Shown in pieces: positions 50,004 through 63,445 of a stretch of 64,000 nt of DNA. Positions within the stretch are counted from its first letter, which is position 1; every line of letters starts with the position of its first letter. Below the pieces are notes generated by a model. That model was not told the origin of the DNA. It made no database searches and saw only the letters and a list, made by a program, of their open reading frames with translations. The position numbers and the translations under genes were made by a program. Source of the DNA: Melastoma dodecandrum (Eukaryota > Streptophyta > Magnoliopsida > Myrtales > Melastomataceae); the NCBI GenBank assembly GCA_029817715.1, contig JARUPY010000315.1, forward strand, positions 110,911 to 174,910. The letters are read 5' to 3'.

Positions 50004-51014
50004 GCTGTGGATTCTGTTCCCGGGATAAATCTGCCATCGCGCCGGAATTGGCTTCGAGGTTGCAGCTGCTGGAAGTATAATAAAATACTAGACTTGCTTA
50101 TGATGGAGATATGACATGGTAACTTAATCGATCGATGATTAGTTAGTATGGAGCATGATTCATTGGTGATCTTATTGAGGGTCGGTGAGGATGAAATGCT
50201 ACTGGTAAGTTGAACTGAAAACCTCAAGATTGCAACAAATCCGACTGGTTCAACACAAGTTGCTGTGGAAACCTAATCGCATCCATACCTCAGTACCATT
50301 GATTGGCTTATTGTGATTGTTCGAATACATTCCTCGTGATCATCTGCTAATTGCAGAGTTTCATGCTTCTGGACATTCTACTCCTAAACAAACCATGTTT
50401 GTTCGTGAATCTGATTATGGGTTAATGTATTTTATCCGTCTTATCGGGACAAAAATCTCGTGCCTGTGATCACCGGAGGGAGGATCTTGAGGTGAGAGGA
50501 GGAAAAAGGTGTCTTCTTCAGGACTGCACAGAAGCAAGTAGGATAATTGTCCGTCGCATGTTGTCTGGATTGAATGGCGTTTTTGCCCCTGTCGGGTCGG
50601 GTCGGGTCGGGACCCGGATTCAGGACGGACTATATGCAAATGCAAATACAGAGGAAGGCTTCAGGGGGAATTGTTGGGGAGAGATGGAACGGAGCTGAGC
50701 TTCCGGAAATGCAGAGTCTTGGTAAGAACACTCATCTTCGGTCGGATGGTCCTGCTTCGCATGTAAATATATTTCCTCTCGGTAACGACCGAAACTGGGT
50801 TGGGTTTTTTCTGGGCGTCGTCCCCCAGTTGATGTCTCTGCGGAATCGATGGATTCATCGCCGTCCGGGGTGGTTATCTGTGGGAGTCGCGGCCGTTGGA
50901 TTTGACGATGTCTGTTCAGCTCGATTGATTGGCGTTTTGTTATGGTGATTCAGTGATGCGGAAACTGATATCCCAGACCTGAAGTTAGGCAAGCCGAAGT
51001 AGAAGGATAGAGGA
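50004..51014. other. Spacer and probable leader region of the ClpF gene
   Basis: It contains a GGGTC tandem repeat near 50592-50612. A strong splice donor (CTTG|GTAAGAAC) lies at 50721/50722 after the short frame ATGCAGAGTCTTG (50709). An acceptor AG at 51011-51012 would join it in phase to the ClpF frame, so a 5' exon or leader intron is likely. Nothing else is recognised. Confidence 0.45.
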
Positions 51015-53045
51015 ATGTTAGGCCTGTCTTTGAGCTCGGCTAACGGTTCTGGAAATGGAGGTGGTTTTTATGGAACTAATGAGTCCAGGAGGGGGAGTTT
51101 CAAGCAAGCGAGGAATGCTTTTGTAATGCCGTGGAACGATGAGAACAACCCTTGGTCCCGTGACCATAACTCACGTTTCGTGGGTGATGTTCATTTGTTG
51201 AGACGGAGAAACGTTAAGGCCCGGGCGGGTTGGTTGTTCAAAGGCGGTCGGCAGCCATCTGATGCCGGCGTGGAGCGAAGCGAGAGTGCCAATGAGGACA
51301 TACTTATGTTCTTCTTCCAATTGGACTTGGCGACCCGCATGCAGGTTCTTCTTCACCTTGTGAAACTTTTTTTGATTTAGTTAATTTTCATTCGACTGCT
51401 TCGAGAATTCAGTGATGGGAAAGTCTAGGCAGGCATATCTTGTGTCCTAATAATTGTAAGTTTTCTGTGCCGCTTCTGATTGTGGTGGCAGTATGCACTG
51501 AACTTGGAACAGTATGACATAGCAAAACAGCTGAGAGACAAGCTTACTGAGGTAAGTACTTATTCAGTAACTGCATGTTCATTTCACTTTTCTCAAGGAA
51601 ATGTATCTGTAACATGCTTACCAAAGATGGATAATGCTGCAAGTAGAGGTATGCTATTTGTTTTTATTGATTTTGTGTTCTTACCTTTACCCAGATTTTC
51701 TTTTCCAGAATTCATGCTTCTTGTCCTAATTGCGCTATCTACCATTGATCTAAATTCTGAACAGTGTGTGGCTTTGCAATTCTGGATTGGTGCTATAACG
51801 CAGATGCTATTTTTGTAAGGTTGAAGCAGAAATGATCAAACAGCAGGAAGCAAGGACAGGGTCATCTTCCAAGAGCGAAGCTCAAGACAAGGCCATAAGT
51901 ATGATAAGACTGCGGTTAGTTTTGCTTCGGAGGCAGTCCTAATCCTTTTCCTGTTCTTGTTGGTTGTTCTTGTTTGGACTTGTCAAACAGCTCATTTAAA
52001 TTTTGGTTGATATTTACTGCAGTGCTGACCTGCAGAAGGCAGTTGAGAACGAGGACTATGCGATGGCATCTAAACTACGAGATGAAATTTCCAAGTTAGA
52101 GGCAGAGTCTTTGGCTGTATCAGCTAAAGCCTTGGCATATGAGAAGGCTGAATATTCATTCCGTCTAGGACAAAAAGTGCAGCATAAAGTGTTTGGTAGG
52201 CTACATATTTACGACATCTCAATCTTTGATTCCTGCCTGTATGCCTACTTTCTTAAACCAGTCAATGTCGATCTCAAAGCCCGAATGTAGGGCAATGGTG
52301 GGTTGATGGATAGTATAAAACCCAGTTTTCTACTTATTCGTTGATTAGGATATCGGGGAGTTATTTGCGGGATGGATCCATTTTGCTGCGAATCCAGTAC
52401 TTGGACAGAATCTGCAAAGATTGATAAACTAGACCGTGGTCCCAATCAGCCATTTTATCAGGTAAATTACTTCTGGTTTTGTTCTCATATCCATGAACCA
52501 GGCTCTGGGAGAAATTGTCGGCTTGCTGTTACTGGACTTAATCAGTCCATGCTTTGTTGACCTGCTAATATTGCGGAATCAATCCTAGATTAGACTCAAG
52601 ATGTCAGTTCCTTTTCGTGATATCCATTCATTCTGTTTCCAGGTCCTCGTGAACATGTATCATGATCCCGAACTGCTCGTTGCATATGGTAGCCAGAGCT
52701 CGCCGTCCACTTATCTTTTGGTCCGTATCCAGATGCACTCCAAATTCTCATAGTGATCTTACTTCGTTTTTACTTTCTGCAGTGCCGGAGGATAATTTGA
52801 TGACCCCCGAGAAGCCAGATGCGGTACAGCCCTGCTGCCGCTATTCCATGCCAAGCAAACCGAATGAAATGGCTTGTACAGCTCATGCATTGCTTTGAAT
52901 GCAGGATAGGTTCGACCATCCGTACGTTTCGTTCCTGTTCTACGGGATGGATACAGCCGGAGACTTCATTCCGATCAAGCAGCTCCGCGAGAAGTACAAC
53001 AGGCCTCGCTACGAGGCACCGATGGACGGCAACGAGCCGGGGTGA
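51015..53045 (+). CDS. CLPF: Clp protease adaptor ClpF, chloroplastic
   Basis: Chloroplast adaptor that, with ClpS1, delivers substrates such as glutamyl-tRNA reductase to the Clp protease. Eight exons: 51015-51344, 51492-51551, 51820-51914, 52023-52195, 52349-52461, 52643-52688, 52783-52823 and 52905-53045. They give 332 residues, matching Arabidopsis ClpF. An N-terminal Ser/Asn-rich, basic transit region is followed by RSESANEDILMFFFQLDLATR. UVR-type motifs lie at about 111-130 (LEQYDIAKQLRDKL) and 163-197 (ENEDYAMASKLRDEISKLEAE is part of it). A YccV-like domain spans about 215-325 (RGVICGMDP, NQPFYQVLV, YVSFLFYGMD). An alternative start at 50709 through a leader intron would add MQSLG in frame. 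Confidence 0.93.
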
Positions 53046-53480
53046 GGGTATGATTCTTGGTGCAATACGAATCTGTGGAACTCGTGTAAGATAAGTTTTT
53101 TCATTATGACAAGACATGTATCGACGTATAGAGGAGGGTCGAAGGATTCAGACCATGTTAAAGTAACAAAAGCTAAGTAAACATTGACCTGGTGAGATTC
53201 TTTTCTGAGCCACAACAAAATATTTCAATCAACAATGAAGAAGAAGCAGCGACTGCCAACAATAAACAACACAAAAACTACAGAGATTTTGCTACCACTT
53301 CTTGCCAAGACCATTATTCCCCACGAATTAATAGGAACCGTCATCGTCTTCTTCGTTACAAGGCTCTCTTCAACACTAGCAAAATGTACAAAGGGAAGGG
53401 GAGGGGGGAATCGCCGCCCCCTGTCCTCTATAATGTCCTCCGATGGGTTTGGTCAACACTTACTACTTCCACTGAAACAC
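53046..53480. other. 3' intergenic gap between convergent ClpF and DUF863 genes
   Basis: Contains the 3' ends of both genes, which converge here. No further feature is recognised. Confidence 0.5.
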
Positions 53481-56400
53481 TCACGATTGCATCATGGGTA
53501 TCAATGAGGGAGGGTTACCTGCTGGGCACCTCTGCCTCCGGGGCCGCCTTGTGGTTTTCCCCCAGCTTGTCAGGCTCCTGTCTTCGACCGCCACTGCCTC
53601 ACTCATGCTTGGTTGTTGCACGAGCATCCGTGGGGCATAGATAGAGGCGGTAACGGTTGTTCGGCGTCTTCCCCTCCCGCCCCCGTTCCTCGAGTTCCTT
53701 CTCGTCAAGCCTGACTTCCACACATGACCTGTGGCCCTCATAAGACCACCAAACGTCTGAAGATCCTCCGTCACTTCGTGCCTCGACAGGGATGCTAATC
53801 CAGGGAGGATGTCCCTCTGGAAATCCCGTCTTTGCCTTCCTCTCCTTGCTTGCCCTCTACGAGGACGGTTTGAAACCGAATTCGCAGCTGGCTCGTCCTC
53901 ATGAGGGATTTCGGGGATGAAGGGTTTAGGCAAGTAGTCTTCTGACTTTGTCTCAGTCAGCTTTAACGTCATCGACTCAAAGTCGTCGATCTCTTCAGAG
54001 GTGGATTCCTCATCCTGCGACCTTGATCTTCCGCATTTTGAAAGGGACGTGCCAGATCTCATCTCCGTGTCGTTCAAACACATCGTGGCAACATCGGCAA
54101 ACCAATTTAATGGATCTTCCATTGATCCTGCCAATTGGGTGATTATGTCCAGAGAGAATTCATTTTGAATGGTCGATAACGACATAGCCACAATTGCCTC
54201 TGCCGCGTATGTCACGACTTCATCAATGCAGGACTTTCCACCGATCTCCTCAATCTTTGGACCACACATGAACTCGTCTGACACCACTGGGGCCTCAAGA
54301 TCGATCTCGGGAATACGCCTCTTCGTCGTGCTCGGAACAGAAGGCATTGCAGAAGATTCATCTTCACTGAAGATCGAATTCAAATCGATCTGATGGCCGG
54401 CATTCACACAACCCCTATCCGTGACAAGGGATGCAACAGAACTCGGCTTAGCCACCTCAGAAACTGAATCACAAGGCAAATTAATATCAAGGAGTCGGGT
54501 TTCCCGATCATGATCTGGAGATGTATTCCCAGAATTACGAGAAAATGGAACACAAGCAGAATTGTGCAAACACGAATTGGTCTGCGGAAAAGAACTCCTT
54601 GAATCTATTTGAAACTCAAGAATCCTTAGATTACTCGGACACTGACCTTGGTCATTCCAGTTTGGCACGGTGTCACTGGAACAGGAAATTGATGCAATAC
54701 ACTGTGACAGTTTTGTAATTCTGTCTGACCCTCTCTCCTCTTCATTCTTCTGGATGAGCTCATGATTAGAGGAAGAATGAATCAATATCGATTCATTACA
54801 AGCCGAACCTGCTCTAACAGTAGGCTCATTCCCAGAAACAGTCTCCTGTTTCAGCCTAGGGGGAATCTTAGGATGATCGGCCTCGTTCTTGTCGTTAATA
54901 ACCAATGCACTTGTCAGACCATTCAAAGGAGCTGCATTCAGATCAACTTGCCCAGCAGAACACTTACCTGATGAACTGGAAAGCCAACTATGTTTTTCAT
55001 AATTTCTATAATGCTGGTTATCTGCACGGGAGGTGTAAAAATGACTCTGACCAGACAGCTCCCACGGATTGGAAGAAGAAGACCCGGTCAAAAATCCATT
55101 CAAGGCATAATTAGCAGAAGACTGAATCAGGCTCGACTCCCTATAACTGAAATCTGCTATCTCAGCAGTTTCATTCCTAAAACCCGTCCCTGACCTCATC
55201 CATGATGGTATATTAGGATGATCCTCCGCCTTTTTGTCTTTAACAATTGAGCCACTTGATGAACCATTCAAAAGAGATGAAGATTTCAGATCAACTTGTC
55301 TGGTGGTGCTCGTACCAGCTGAACTGGAAAGCCGGAGATGCTTTTCATCATATGCCATGAAACAAAGCTGGCCATGTGGACCTGACAACGAAGGACCAGG
55401 ATAAAAGCCATTTTGATATGGCAATTCGCTTTGGAATCGCCGCTTCTCAATGGATGCTCCTTGATTAGCACCCAGGTGCGGAACCCTCACATAAGAACTG
55501 GACGTTGTCTCAAGAGAAGGACCATTTCGAGAAGGCATCTTCTGATTGAAGCTACAACTTCCCTGCCACTCGAAACTCGCAACTGGTTTAGACTGCGACT
55601 TTTGTGCCTCAGACAGGGAACTGAACTGATAATGATAAGGCAAGTGAGGAGACATGACGGATTCAGATTCAGCGGCCTCAACCCCGTAATCACGTCTCTC
55701 TTGGCTGTGACCTAACTGGCGTTGCCCAGTAGCAACTTTAGAAAAATGAGACTTTTGAAGCCAAACATCTGGAGTAACAGATTTCTTACCCTTTCCATCG
55801 CCTGCAGACACAGAAACCAAGTGAATAAGTGAAGGTGAACTCGAAAAATCAAGGCATATAAACAAAATTCAACAGCCAAATTTTCTGTAATCAGCACTCT
55901 GTACTTGTATCTAAAAGTTTCTGACATGCCAAGTCTCCCAAAACAAAATTATCAATTGCGAGTAGCTCACCAGCTTCCAGGGTAGATAACCATCCTCTTC
56001 CGTCATTGTTGATAACAGAACTGAAGGAAGAGATACCACTACTGCTTCTTAGATTAGAGCTTCGAGCCAACCCATGTCCATGAGGATCATATGCACCTGC
56101 TTCATCAACCTCTAAAGGTTTATTCAGATCAGCAACACTTCTTACCCTGGCATATGATTTAGGTGATGTGGTCAATACTTCAGGAAATCGATCGCCCTTG
56201 ACCTCCTGCTCATCCCCATCAATGTACTCATCAGCTGGTAGCTGAAGATCAATCATTTTTTTCCGGACTTTCAAAGGTCTCGCAGAGTCTAATATCTCCA
56301 GAGATTTGATATCGAAGCCATTATGGCCCAGAACATCTGCAGCTTGTGTGCAATCCACTCTCGCAGAATTTACAGGAGATTGAATTCCTTCTGTGCCCGA

Positions 56401-57220
56401 CACGAAGGGTCTATAATAACTAGAATTTCCCAGAGGGAAGCCAGGTCTGTGCCACTTTGCAACATCTTCGTGTGTAATTTGAGAGGCCAATGGACTTGAT
56501 GCGAGAGATGTTTCAACAGGCGTCCTCCCTTTGAAGATTCCTTTCCTCTTGAATTCATTCATCAGCTCCTTCTGTTTTGTGTACAGACGACGGAGCTCGA
56601 GGACCTGAAAGGTCACAGATCACAACTTTGAGAAGATGAAACTCTGATCGAGGCCATCAAGGATTCCAAAGAAATTGGGCAAACATTTCAGTTGAATCTA
56701 CACACTTTCTAAGGGTAGCCCAATTCAGTGCTACTTAAAACTAGTCAGCCAGAAACCCAAAAGTAGTATTCTAATTGGATTGACAAACATCATTCGGCAG
56801 ACTTTTAGAACTCTTTGTCCTAATTATTCAATTGCACTGTCTGCATCCCCAGGGACTCTTCTTACATTATACCTAAGCAGAACTACTTCAATATCCTCCA
56901 ATAAACCTTACATAACATCACATGCAATTGATTAGTATATATTTGTGACGTCACCAAATCCTACGTTTTAGAAGCTGGTATAGCACCTGTTTCCTGAATA
57001 TGGCTTCATGCTCCAGCACTGTTTGCTTCACCATGTCTTTGCCATAACCAGGGTAAACTTCGGCAGAGGCCCTCGGCAAGAAGCCATTGCAGTAATGACC
57101 ATTTGGTAACATGGTATCCCCAGTGTAAGGGGGCCAAGTACAGAGGTTAGAGTTGTCGTTCAGATCCCTCATTGAGTAATGTCCTAACAAATTGCTTTTG
57201 ACTTGAATTTCCGCACCCAT
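53481..57220 (-). CDS. DUF863 family plant protein
   Basis: Large plant-only protein of unknown function. Three exons: 57220-56987, 56604-55971 and 55801-53481, giving 1062 residues. The N-terminal block follows the family pattern (MGAEIQVKSNLLGHYSMRDL, HEAIFRKQ, VLELRRLYTKQKELMNEFKRK), including a short coiled-coil-like basic stretch across the first junction. The middle is long, Ser-rich and probably disordered. DUF863 blocks recur in the last third (RIPEIDLEAPV, YAAEAIVAMS, LNWFADVA). A basic C-terminal region (RRGQARRGRQRRDFQRDILPG is part of it) ends the conserved domain. Annotation as a 'T-box factor' in some databases is not supported by anything visible. No premature stops. Confidence 0.9.
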
Positions 57221-60200
57221 TACCTGGTAGAAGGAAGATAAAAGGTCGATATAAAGCTACCCGAGAATAATCACTCAATGAATGAGAAGGAAAATCCTAT
57301 CAATAAACACTTCCAGTCAGAAAAGGCAACTACGCAATGCAAACATGCAAGAGAAAGTATGTCACGTAAACTATGCCAATGCAGGAAGAATCACATACAT
57401 GCAAGGTATTCGGACCATGAGAAGATCCTTGGTCGAACAAATATTGCATTTTTGGGTAACAAAACATAATGAAAGCAGGCTGCTTAAACCTATTCCATAT
57501 GCCGGCTCTTATTTTTTAAACAAATTGAGGAAGATGCAATCTGAAGTATCGTTAATTACATTCAAAGAAACAATTGAAATCACTTACCAACAGCAGAATC
57601 ACATTCACAATTTTGAGAAAAAAGATTTTGAGATTAAATGCTATATAACCCAAATTTTAGGACCAAGATGTTTCCATCCATTCAAGACGACAGAAAAACA
57701 AATAGGACAGATCTAAAACCAAATACTGAGAAAAGAATAAACAGAAGGAACACTTTCTTCATGAAGGCCTTAAAGATGTTGATGTTGAATACAAAAGCTA
57801 GACTTCATCACAATATATCTAATACCACTGCGCCAATCGTTGTGATTCAATGAACATATCATTCCATGACACTTAGATCATTTATTTTGCAAAAAATGTA
57901 ACTGACAGACTTCAGAATCTTTTGTGGTCTGTTGCATGTACCGAACTTACTGAATCCAGAAAATGAAAGAATCTAAAGCAAAAAACTCTCCAAAAGAGAT
58001 GAGAGCCACCCAAGGGGAAAAGGGATTTACAACATCAGAAATGAAAAATAAAAGCTTATATCCTCTTCATCCTTGGGTAGATTGAGTCGTAGGTGAACAG
58101 ACTTCCAATGTAATGTTCCAAGCAGTATTCGATTTATCAAGAGACCAGCAATAAAGAATTAACTTCTTTCAGGATAAATGAATAACATGACAAGATACCA
58201 GTGATATAGGTTAATTCCATCTTTTCTACACATGCACAAAATAAAATCCTAACCCTCAAAGTCTAGGTAGATTCTATCAGGACATATTTCCATAAATCTC
58301 TCTGCTTATGCCATAGCTACTGCAATTTTGGAAGGAATACAAGGACCATTAGCTTCAATGAAATTCAGAGCCTGTCAGCAACTATTCAACAAATCCTTGC
58401 GACTGATTTCAGCTATATTTGAGTTAATGTCAGTTCAAGGCACTGCAGAAGAAAACAACTGGCTAAACCAACAAGTCCAACTAAAGCAATCGAGGCAATC
58501 TGTAATCTGAAACGTGGGTAAAAAACAGTGTCTCATCAAAATTAACACTGCAAAATCACTAAGCTTAAGAGCCCCAATTGACAAATCAAATCTGAATTCT
58601 TCAAAAAGAGGAAGCGATAAAGCTCAAAGCACAAGCAGAGGAATAATCACGTGCAAATGCACAAAGGATGGAACATCCAATTGTTGACCTCACAAGAAGA
58701 GATTGCCCAGAATAGAGCAAACAAAAATGACCGAGACCCAATTCACGTAATTCCCAAGGCAACAAGAATTCCATCAGATGGAACCGAAGAAAAAGGAAAG
58801 GGAAATAAAAGGAAAAAAGGGAGCTTTTATTACCTTAACCCAGCACCATGTTCCAGGTTTCCTGGGTGTGTCCACCTCAACTCTCACTACTACAACTACC
58901 TCGAACGATCATCCATGGATGGATCCAAGTCACTCAACCCCTCCCAACCCCCAATATCACAGAAGCTCCGGGTGGGGAGACCAAAGAAGTATTTCACAAC
59001 AACAACAAACCCAAAAAAACACGACTTTTTATAAAAAAATAAAAACCTCCCAAAAACTAACAATTCTTTGAAGGAAAAACACAAAAAGCAGGGGAAAAAT
59101 AACAAACAAAAAGCCCTCCCTCTTCTCTCCACAGAACAACAAATTAACAACGGCAAATGATTAGCATTCGCCAATTCAACATAGGATCACGACCAAAGGC
59201 GATGATGAGAGATCCTTCGCCGTAGCTAAAACACATCACAGGAATACAACATGGGTAGAGAGAGAGAGAGAGAGAGAAGGGAGAGGGGTATGTTGTGTTC
59301 TCTCGATCTGCTGGGGCCAGTCTTACAAGAAAAAACTATTTATTTATTTTTCCTTACCCTCATGAACATGGAGAGAGAATTGAGACAGGCAGACAGAGAG
59401 AGAGAGAGGAGGGTAGTCTCTTCTGGTAGAAAGAGAGAGTGGGGGGACAGAAAGAGAGATCCCAGATAAGAAATCTTTCACACAAACAAACGACCTTCCC
59501 GTAGGAAAAATTTGTCAACATCGGGGTCTCCTCCCTGCTTTCCCTTCACTTCATCACCAACCCGAAACCCTAATGCTGTGTTTGGATTTGAAGGAATAAA
59601 AAGGAAAAAAAAAAGAAAAGAAGGGAAAATGGGTGAAAATTTAAAATTTTAGGAGGGAGAAAATGTTTTGGGAAACGCGTTTTCTTTTCTTTTCTTTTCC
59701 TCCCCCTCCCCAAACACAGCCTTACCCCCCAAAATCACACACAAAAAATCCCACAAAACCACAACACAAACATTTTAACACCAACCTTGGCAACCCCCCA
59801 CCAAAAAAGAAAAAAGAAAGGCGCTTCCTTTATTTCTGGGTCGGTTTTAAATTAAGGAAAACAATTGACTGGTACAATTTTTTAGATTGAATTTTATATT
59901 GATAGTGGGGTGGGGGGGTTGGAGTATTTCTATATTCTCTCCCACCTTCCTTTCTTTTCGTACAGGATCTTTTACTCCTCTTTCTCTTGGCCTCCCGCTA
60001 CCCCCAACAAACTGACATTAATTAATCAATTAACCTACTGGGACAAGAAATCTAGTACAGGGAACTTTCCCATTAATCCCCCTCCGCGGATTGTTCGCGT
60101 AGATAACGGAGTACGTCGGAAATATTTGGTAATTGGACTCACAGAGAATTGTATGTGATCGCCAGAAAAATGAATTTCAATGATAAATAATACGACTGTT

Positions 60201-60427
60201 ACAAGTTTAAAATTTTAAAAGAAGAAACGAATGCTTACAGCCATAAAAATAAAGGAAAAAACGGTGGTATGGATGACGGAGGCGATGTAGACTCGCTGCT
60301 GGAGATGCGACTGGAGCTGACGTCGCTACTGACGCTGTAGACTCGTTGTCGCGAAACGTAGACCTGGTGCTGACGTCACTCCTGACGCTGTAGACACGGT
60401 ACAGTGCGCTGTAGACTTGTGTCCCGT
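57221..60427. other. Upstream region of DUF863 with GA and CT tracts; no gene seen
   Basis: It probably contains the DUF863 leader, a possible leader intron and promoter. (AG)n repeats at about 59257-59276 and 59391-59408 (CT on the gene strand) are typical of plant core promoters and leaders. C-rich runs and A-rich stretches lie at 59700-59820. From 60280, TGTAGAC motifs begin (see findings). No coding frame is convincing. Confidence 0.45.
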
Positions 60428-60803
60428 GAAGCAGAGTCTGGCGAATGTCGGATGTGGATGCTAAGGCCTCGGATGAACACCTTGGTGGCGGAGATGCAGG
60501 CGGAGGAAGATCGCCGGAACTACGGTTGCTCGTCCCGACGGTGGAGGCGATGGTGGAAGTTGGGTGTCGAGACTACGGCTGTTCGCCTCGACGATGGGAG
60601 TGTTGGCGGAAGGTTGAAGCAGAGTCTGGCGAATGTCGGATGTGGATGCTAAGGCCTCGGATGAACACCTTGGTGGCGGAGATGCAGGCGGAGGAAGATC
60701 GCCGGAACTACGGTTGCTCGTCCCGACGGTGGAGGCGATGGTGGAAGTTGGGTGTCGAGACTACGGCTGTTCGCCTCGACGATGGGAGTGTTGGCGGAAG
60801 GTT
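60428..60803 (+). repeat. Perfect 188-bp tandem duplication
   Basis: 60428-60615 and 60616-60803 are identical base for base on reading, starting GAAGCAGAGTCTGGCG and ending GGCGGAAGGTT. The unit is GC-rich compared with its flanks. Because 188 is not a multiple of three, any frame through one copy shifts in the next. The open frames seen here (60404-60878) are therefore not evidence of a gene. Confidence 0.95.
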
Positions 60804-62782
60804 GATCAACGGAGCTACGATTGCTCACTCCGCTGTTGGAAGAATGACCCAATAAACCCAGGCCGAGGTATCTACTAAACTAAGGGTGACGAGCAATGAA
60901 AAACTTGTGTTTGGCTGATTGATTGTGAGAATTTTCTAAGTAGAATCTACTCTTTTATACTAAATTCCGTAAGTCTTTGCACGCTCCACACGTCCTCGAA
61001 AAATCCCTTAAATCGTGGCTTGATCTTAACTTCTCTCCAGGGATCTCGGAGTTTATTTTTCTCAGAGATTCTTCTAACCTCCACTTAATGAGATCGTGCG
61101 TGGGACGTGTTCAGATGAGTTGTAGACTTAACTCGCACTCGTATTTCTAAAAAAGGGGTCGTAGACTTAAGCTATTGCGGACTGAGTATTCGGCACAGTC
61201 GACGGGTTATAGACTTAGCTAAGGCCCGTGTTCCAATATGGGCTGTAGACTTAACACAGGCCCAGAATATCCTATCGTGTCAACAGGTTGTCCATCCGCT
61301 TGTCTTTTTTTTTTTTTTAATTTCATACGGCCATCGCACGTCCAACTAATTTTCTTTTTGCTTCGAACGCCTCGCGTGTCTGTCACGTTTTATCCTTTCT
61401 ATATTTTAATTAATTATTTAAATACCTAAATTCTTTAGGACGATCGTGTTTGAGTTGATTGGACAAGAAAGTATCCCACGTGGCCGAATCCAGTAGAGGC
61501 AGCCAACGCAAAAAAGTTGGGTCGAAGCAAAAAAAAAAAACCATCATTAATTTATTAATTTACCAGTTCCCCACCATTCCATGCGCCACGACACGACTGC
61601 TTTCGTACCCTGCTGTCTGAATCCCAACCCCCATTTCCGTGAAATCCCAGTATGAATTGTCTTTCTACGAGCACCACCACCCACACACTTTTACCTGTTT
61701 ATTGTTAAGCAGAAACCATCTTCATAAGAAAAGGCCGAAAAAGGTTCAATCACACGAAGTGTTCCAAAGTCCATGCCCATTGGGGGCGGGGGGGACCAAA
61801 CAAGGAGCAGAGAGGGGGCGAGGGGACGGGGGGAGTTATGAACGGCGTCGTAACGTTTGGAGAGGGCATATGGAAGGAAGGGAACGGGAAGGGGACGATG
61901 AAACTAACGAAGATTCTCCGTACGTCGTGGTTGTTGATGCGATCTACAAAACGCAAGGTATCGATTTATGATTTTAATGATAAATTTCTTAAGACTTAAT
62001 TATAAAATGCTAAGTTAAATGTTTGAATTTTCACATAACTTACGGCGGTGCAATTGGATTATAAAAGATGTAAAATATCAATTTAAGTTGAGAAAGCTAT
62101 CGCTTGAAAAGCTGAGGAAAGAAATCTTCTCTGTCGCCTTTTAAAAAAGATTTAAGGAGCCCATAACTTCATGAAAGGAAAAGCAAAGGAAACTCTTAGA
62201 ATCTATTTTGAACCTCCCTGAAATTAGGATTGAAAACAAGCCGAATTCTATTCCAACTCGACCTCGACTGATATATCAAGCTTTAATATTTATAGTTTGG
62301 TGGCTTTTGCGAACAGCATAATAAATATTAAAATTTTATTAATAAATATATTTTCGAATTAATTAGATCGAGTTCGCCCATCATCACTTCTTTCTCCCAA
62401 ATTAGATCGAGTTCGAGCGTGAATTCGGACAAAAAGCAGGGCGTTGTAACTTTTTATTCGGAAACATCGTACACTTACTTGCCATTATCAATTCTTTCGT
62501 GTTTATTATTATGTTTGACGCTGGTACAGGTTAAGGGGCAGCAGCCGCGGCGTACCCAATTGCCTGCCAGAAAAAAAAAATCAATTTAAAATAATAAAAT
62601 TTGGTTTAATACATAATGTAGATGTTGTTTTATGTCCGCACAAAGAATAAAGTGGCCAGGTCTTTCATTTGGGCATAAAAAGCCCCATCATAAGGGCAAA
62701 TTCGTAAAACCACGTGAACTCGAACGAGGTCACGGTTCCAACTCTCCCCTACTTCTTCTCTTCCCCCGAAATCCGTACACCC
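60804..62782. other. Repeat-like intergenic DNA with recurring TAGACTTA motifs
   Basis: Between 60860 and 61260 the words GTAGACTTA or TAGACTTAG recur at about 61121, 61161, 61208 and 61244, each in a similar GC-richer context, suggesting a decayed retroelement. From 61300 to 62780 the sequence is mostly AT-rich. An open frame at 61639-61971 has no recognised domain. The last part is the promoter side of the BUB3-like locus. Confidence 0.4.
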
Positions 62783-63445
62783 ATGCGACGGTCACGCCTC
62801 TCGCTCGGGAATCCCATCGCCGACACTATCACCAACCTCGAGTTCGCCCCCCCCCCCCCCCCCCCACCGCTCCAACAACCTCCTCGTCTCTTCCTGGGAC
62901 TCGGTCAGTATCCGCTCTCCACCCGGTGTTCTGCTTCTTGTATTGACCGTGATTTTTTTCTTTCTTTTTGTGCTTTTTCCTCTGCAAAGCTTGCGATTGT
63001 ACGACGTGGAAGGGTCGGTCCTCAGGGTTGAGGCCCCATCGGTGGCCGCCCTCCTCGATTGTTGCTTCCTCGACGACGATGTTCCTTTCAGCGTCGGTTC
63101 CGACGGTTGTGTTAGGAGGTACGAAACACACTGTGTGCCCCCCTCCGTGGACGGATCGTTGTGAAGATGGAAATCGATTTAGATATGAGTTCCTTGAGTT
63201 TATCTGGCTAAAGATGGTGTTTGATTTTGCTTTTGTGAAGAGCAGGTATGATTTGAATTCGGGAGCTTGAGAGGTTGTCGGGAGGCATGAAGATATGGCA
63301 ACCCTTGTCAAGTCCTCTGGCCATTCTTGCAATCTTCCGTAGACGATAATTATTACAACAGGCTATGCAGTCGGGTCAGTGGATGGCCATGTAGCCGTTG
63401 AGATTTTCCATCCCCCTTATCTCACCCCAACGGGTCAGATCCTCG
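62783..63445 (+). pseudogene. BUB3.3: Damaged BUB3.3-type WD40 gene
   Basis: The start from the ATG at 62783 (LSLGNPIADTITNLEF) and a later exon (LRLYDVEGSVLRVEAPS, ALLDCCFLDDDVPFSVGSDG, VRRY) match the first WD40 blades of the spindle-checkpoint-like BUB3.3. Problems: a run of 19 C at 62847-62865 puts the expected SNNLLVSSWDSV out of frame. A following exon piece (YDLNSGA at about 63247) ends in TGA and continues as EVVGRHEDMATLVKSS. The next piece (GYAVGSVDGHVAVEIF, about 63362-63410) follows after a gap that lacks the blades normally between them. The C-terminal part is not seen to the window end. The C run could be a sequencing error, but the TGA and the missing section suggest real decay. 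Confidence 0.7.

Noticed and set aside
60404..60878. Three overlapping open frames with similar peptides
   Set aside because: They are the product of a 188-bp tandem duplication whose length is not a multiple of three; no domain and no consistent frame.
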